From NCBI RefSeq assembly GCF_900104155.1, contig NZ_FMYB01000045.1:1-33364 (forward strand): DNA of 33,364 nt, given 5' to 3'. The notes below the pieces were generated by a model. It did not search any database, had not been told where the DNA came from, and saw only the letters and a list, made by a program, of their open reading frames with translations. Position 1 is the first letter of the stretch. Every line of letters begins with the position of its first letter. Origin of the DNA: Butyrivibrio sp. INlla16. Lineage in GTDB: Bacteria; Bacillota; Clostridia; Lachnospirales; Lachnospiraceae. The position numbers and the translations under genes were made by a program. Positions 31,406 to 33,364 of the stretch are shown one piece after another.

Positions 31406-32245
31406 TCATTCTTCAACAAACATCCCCGTCAGCTTCGGAACGTTAAACCTATTTATAAAAAGATTGCACTTACACAGAAATGTATAAAAGGCATGTCTGC
31501 CTTCCCCGGCGAAGGATTCATAATTTGCCTGTCCCTTTGAAAAAATAACATCTGCAGTATCGACTGCTTTCTTCGCCTCTTCTGATAGCATGGAATATGC
31601 AGTCCCTGCTATCTTGTCTCCATTTCCTATGACTTTGGCCATCTTGTCGATGCCTACGTATCTTGCATCATCCAGAGTAGCATCATTAGAAACATCGCTG
31701 CCCCTGACCATAACTGTTATATTCAGTTGCGGATAGCATTTCTTCAGCTGCTCCACTAAAAGCTTATCCAGAACAATCTCGCCGCAGTTATCCGTCAGAA
31801 GCAAAAATGACTCTGCCTTGGAACACTGTTCGCAAAAAGATTCATACGTATTCTTTTCATCATCCCGCATCTTCTTGTCTTCGAAAAGTCCAAGAAATGT
31901 ATCAGTATCAACTACGTCCAGCGCTGCAAAATCAATGTAATTACCGATCCTCGCCATTACTATAGCTGTAGCCAGAGGATCCTCACTCTCATCTATTTCT
32001 TTTCGCAAATCCGCTTCCATGGAAAGCACCAGGTCATTATACTTTTTCTTTTCCTCTCTATAATCGGGAAGCGGTCCTAAATACTTTTCATGTATCTTGT
32101 TAAACTCTGCCACCAGCTGAGGGCTCGTCACATCGTCCGCCCTGTTATCAAGAATAGCCTTCACTTCTGACAGATAATCCATATTGTCCGTTTTGGCCAT
32201 CTGCCTGTCATACATGCACTTAGCACAGCTATCACTAAATTTCAT
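31406..32245 (-). CDS. DUF89 family damage-control phosphatase
   Basis: 279 residues from the ATG at 32245, with GGAG 8 bases upstream. DUF89 enzymes are metal-dependent phosphatases thought to remove harmful side products of sugar-phosphate and cofactor metabolism. Visible family features are an N-terminal CAKCMYDRQM cysteine pair, the helical cap (MARIGNYIDFAALD), and the core motif LLTDNCGEIVLDKLL, whose Asp and Asn bind the metal. VMVRGSDVSNDATLDDA and IFSKGQANYESF, the further substrate and metal loops, also match. The short subgroup with N-terminal cysteines is the prokaryotic one. It overlaps the CPBP gene by 11 bases and is co-transcribed with it. Confidence 0.9.
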   Translation of the reverse strand: MKFSDSCAKCMYDRQMAKTDNMDYLSEVKAILDNRADDVTSPQLVAEFNKIHEKYLGPLPDYREEKKKYNDLVLSMEADLRKEIDESEDPLATAIVMARIGNYIDFAALDVVDTDTFLGLFEDKKMRDDEKNTYESFCEQCSKAESFLLLTDNCGEIVLDKLLVEQLKKCYPQLNITVMVRGSDVSNDATLDDARYVGIDKMAKVIGNGDKIAGTAYSMLSEEAKKAVDTADVIFSKGQANYESFAGEGRHAFYTFLCKCNLFINRFNVPKLTGMFVEE

Positions 32246-32951
32246 TATTGGTCTCCACTTTAATCCTTGCAAGATATATGCAATAGACTACCGCAACAAC
32301 AATGGTAGTTACAATATAAATCTGATCCACAAGTGCGTTGTCTGCTCCAAACAATGAAAAAGCATCTATCATTGAATGAGCTATTATGCACGGCCAGAGA
32401 CTTCCGCTCTTGTAAAAAACAAACGTAAGAATAAATCCCCAGGCAATAGCAAAGATCACCTGCAGGATAGTTTCAAAGCTTGTCTGTCCTGCAAATAGGT
32501 TAATTATGTGCCCCATACCAAATGTCAGTGCAGAAACAATTATAGCAACGGATGTCCTTTCCTCTGACAGCATTGCTTTAAAAAGAAATCCTCTAAATAT
32601 CATCTCTTCCACGAATCCAACTAATATCATGGACAGTACTGCGCAAACCATCTCTATTCCGCGGTAGGAAAGTGCAAAGCCATCCCATAGATTACCGGTT
32701 GCCAGTATCCACATAGGGATAAAGAACAGAAATCTTCCGATGTCTCTTGGCAATGAGGCTATTCCACACTCTTTTTCAAGGTGATTCATCTTTACAAAAA
32801 GAGTAATTCCCACTGCAAAGGCATTTATGCCAAGAAGCATTGCTATGCTCTGATAGCCGAAATTCCCTTTTAGATTGGTCATAACTACGCAGTACAGAAC
32901 AATCCACAATACAGCAAACCATACCCTATTCTTCTCATAAAATTTTCTCAT
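32235..32951 (-). CDS. CPBP family intramembrane glutamic endopeptidase
   Basis: 238 residues with seven or eight membrane helices. The Abi/CAAX-like motifs are all present: Glu115-Glu116-x-x-x-Arg120 (VEEMIFRGFLF), the FGMGH histidine in SALTFGMGHIINL, and the last motif HSMIDAFSLFG. These proteases include CAAX prenyl peptidase relatives; in Gram-positive bacteria they often accompany bacteriocin genes and confer immunity, or cleave membrane regulators. It is the first gene of the seven-gene operon that includes the two-component system and FtsX-type ABC transporter, which supports a role in envelope-peptide defence. A TATAAT box lies at 33024-33029 but no good -35 is visible. Confidence 0.92.
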   Translation of the reverse strand: MRKFYEKNRVWFAVLWIVLYCVVMTNLKGNFGYQSIAMLLGINAFAVGITLFVKMNHLEKECGIASLPRDIGRFLFFIPMWILATGNLWDGFALSYRGIEMVCAVLSMILVGFVEEMIFRGFLFKAMLSEERTSVAIIVSALTFGMGHIINLFAGQTSFETILQVIFAIAWGFILTFVFYKSGSLWPCIIAHSMIDAFSLFGADNALVDQIYIVTTIVVAVVYCIYLARIKVETNNEI

Positions 32952-33191
32952 TGCTACTCCTTTTCAATCAAATAGCTGTCCCGTTTTTGCCTCACCGGCT
33001 AAACAGCCTTTGTTATAACTATTATTATACCTGAATTATTCACGGCTTAATTACAAAGCCGCATAGTTACTGCATTTAAACTGCATATTGCTTTCACCCA
33101 ATAAGTGAAGCCTTAGGGGTATTAATAAAGCCCCGATTCTGTTACAATTTTAGGTGTCGAATCAAAAACCATAACAAAAAAGAGGCTTCAT
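32952..33191. other. Intergenic region with candidate CPBP promoter and left end of the IS1380 element
   Basis: The half near the CPBP gene holds a TATAAT (minus strand, 33024-33029) and a 6-bp dyad CGGCTT/AAGCCG (33043-33061). The part near the transposase holds CCTTAGGGG at 33111-33119 and GGGG...CCCC around 33116-33134. IS1380-type elements often begin with CC[TA] followed by AGGGG-like sequence, so the left terminus is probably close to 33111. The exact end and any target duplication cannot be confirmed because the other end is outside the window. Confidence 0.4.
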
Positions 33192-33364
33192 ATGTCTAGT
33201 TTAGATTACACAACCTTAGAAAGCAATAAGCGTTTTAAATTAAATTTTGACGGAGGTGATTTATCCTCCGATGCTGGTCTTCTCCTAATAAAGGAATTCA
33301 TCAGCAAACTGCACTTTGACAAGCTGATTGACAGCATATTTCACACCAATGATTCTTCAAGCCG
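33192..33364 (+). mobile_element. IS1380-family transposase, 5' end (partial CDS)
   Basis: An ATG at 33192 opens a frame that runs off the window after 57 codons: MSSLDYTTLESNKRFKLNF, then DGGDLSSDAGLLLIKEFISK. The F-D-G-G-D/x-L-S-S-D-A-G-x-L-L-L sequence is the N-terminal hallmark of IS1380 (DDE group 1) transposases, which cut and paste with a DDE active site. The catalytic residues lie beyond the window edge, so its integrity cannot be judged. Confidence 0.88.

Noticed and set aside
33140..33175. tRNA-like T-arm near GGTGTCGAATC
   Set aside because: No matching acceptor or anticodon arms can be drawn around it; it belongs to the IS1380 5' leader.
1..33364. Composite transposon bounded by IS110 and IS1380
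   Set aside because: The two elements belong to different families with different ends and transposases, so they cannot mobilise the interval together.

Overview
The window looks like chromosome from a Gram-positive anaerobe of the Lachnospiraceae, most like Butyrivibrio or a close relative. The reasons are moderate GC with AT-rich intergenic DNA, strong GGAGG-type ribosome sites, a GH3 beta-glucosidase with reversed domain order of the kind described from Butyrivibrio, paired LytTR/DUF3021 genes, an XRE-AbrB regulator, YjdF, and many MATE, MFS and FtsX-type exporters. The genus is inference; no rRNA or other marker gene is present. Almost all genes lie on the minus strand. The window is bounded by two unrelated insertion sequences: the 3' end of an IS110-type transposase (1-192) and the 5' end of an IS1380-type transposase (33192 to the edge).

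Layout. 0.4-5.2 kb: two ABC export operons separated by a terminator. The upstream one encodes an ABCG-like ATPase with an extra N-terminal membrane region, its permease, a LytTR regulator and its DUF3021 partner; the downstream one is a simple ABC-2 exporter. 5.4-8.7 kb: a lipoprotein, a small membrane protein, a membrane diguanylate cyclase, and luxS convergent with it. 8.8-11.3 kb: an MFS drug-type exporter preceded by a 13-codon leader peptide and a hairpin that masks its ribosome site, an XRE-AbrB regulator, and yjdF. 11.4-14.5 kb: a redox operon (flavodoxin, SnoaL-like protein, aldo/keto reductase, broken lipoprotein) divergent from a LysR regulator.

14.4-20.6 kb is a decayed accessory stretch. 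It holds a truncated GNAT acetyltransferase, an ATPase_2/DUF234 protein with palindromic repeats upstream, an alpha-L-rhamnosidase fragment with an in-frame amber codon, an intact circularly permuted GH3 enzyme, and a sugar symporter C-terminus fused in frame to a transglutaminase remnant. 20.6-25.1 kb: a membrane serine hydrolase, a condensation-type acyltransferase, a GNAT acetyltransferase and a MATE exporter. 25.2-33.0 kb: one probable long operon of CPBP protease, DUF89 phosphatase, response regulator, histidine kinase, LolD-like ATPase, FtsX-type permease and methyltransferase, resembling the Bce-type systems that sense and relieve cell-envelope antibiotics.

The most interesting signal is the leader-peptide attenuator in front of the MFS exporter (10099-10157). 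Next are a 33-nt element found three times just after stop codons and built into terminators (10751, 11350, 25213), and the chimeric symporter/transglutaminase ORF. I saw no tRNA, rRNA or CRISPR.
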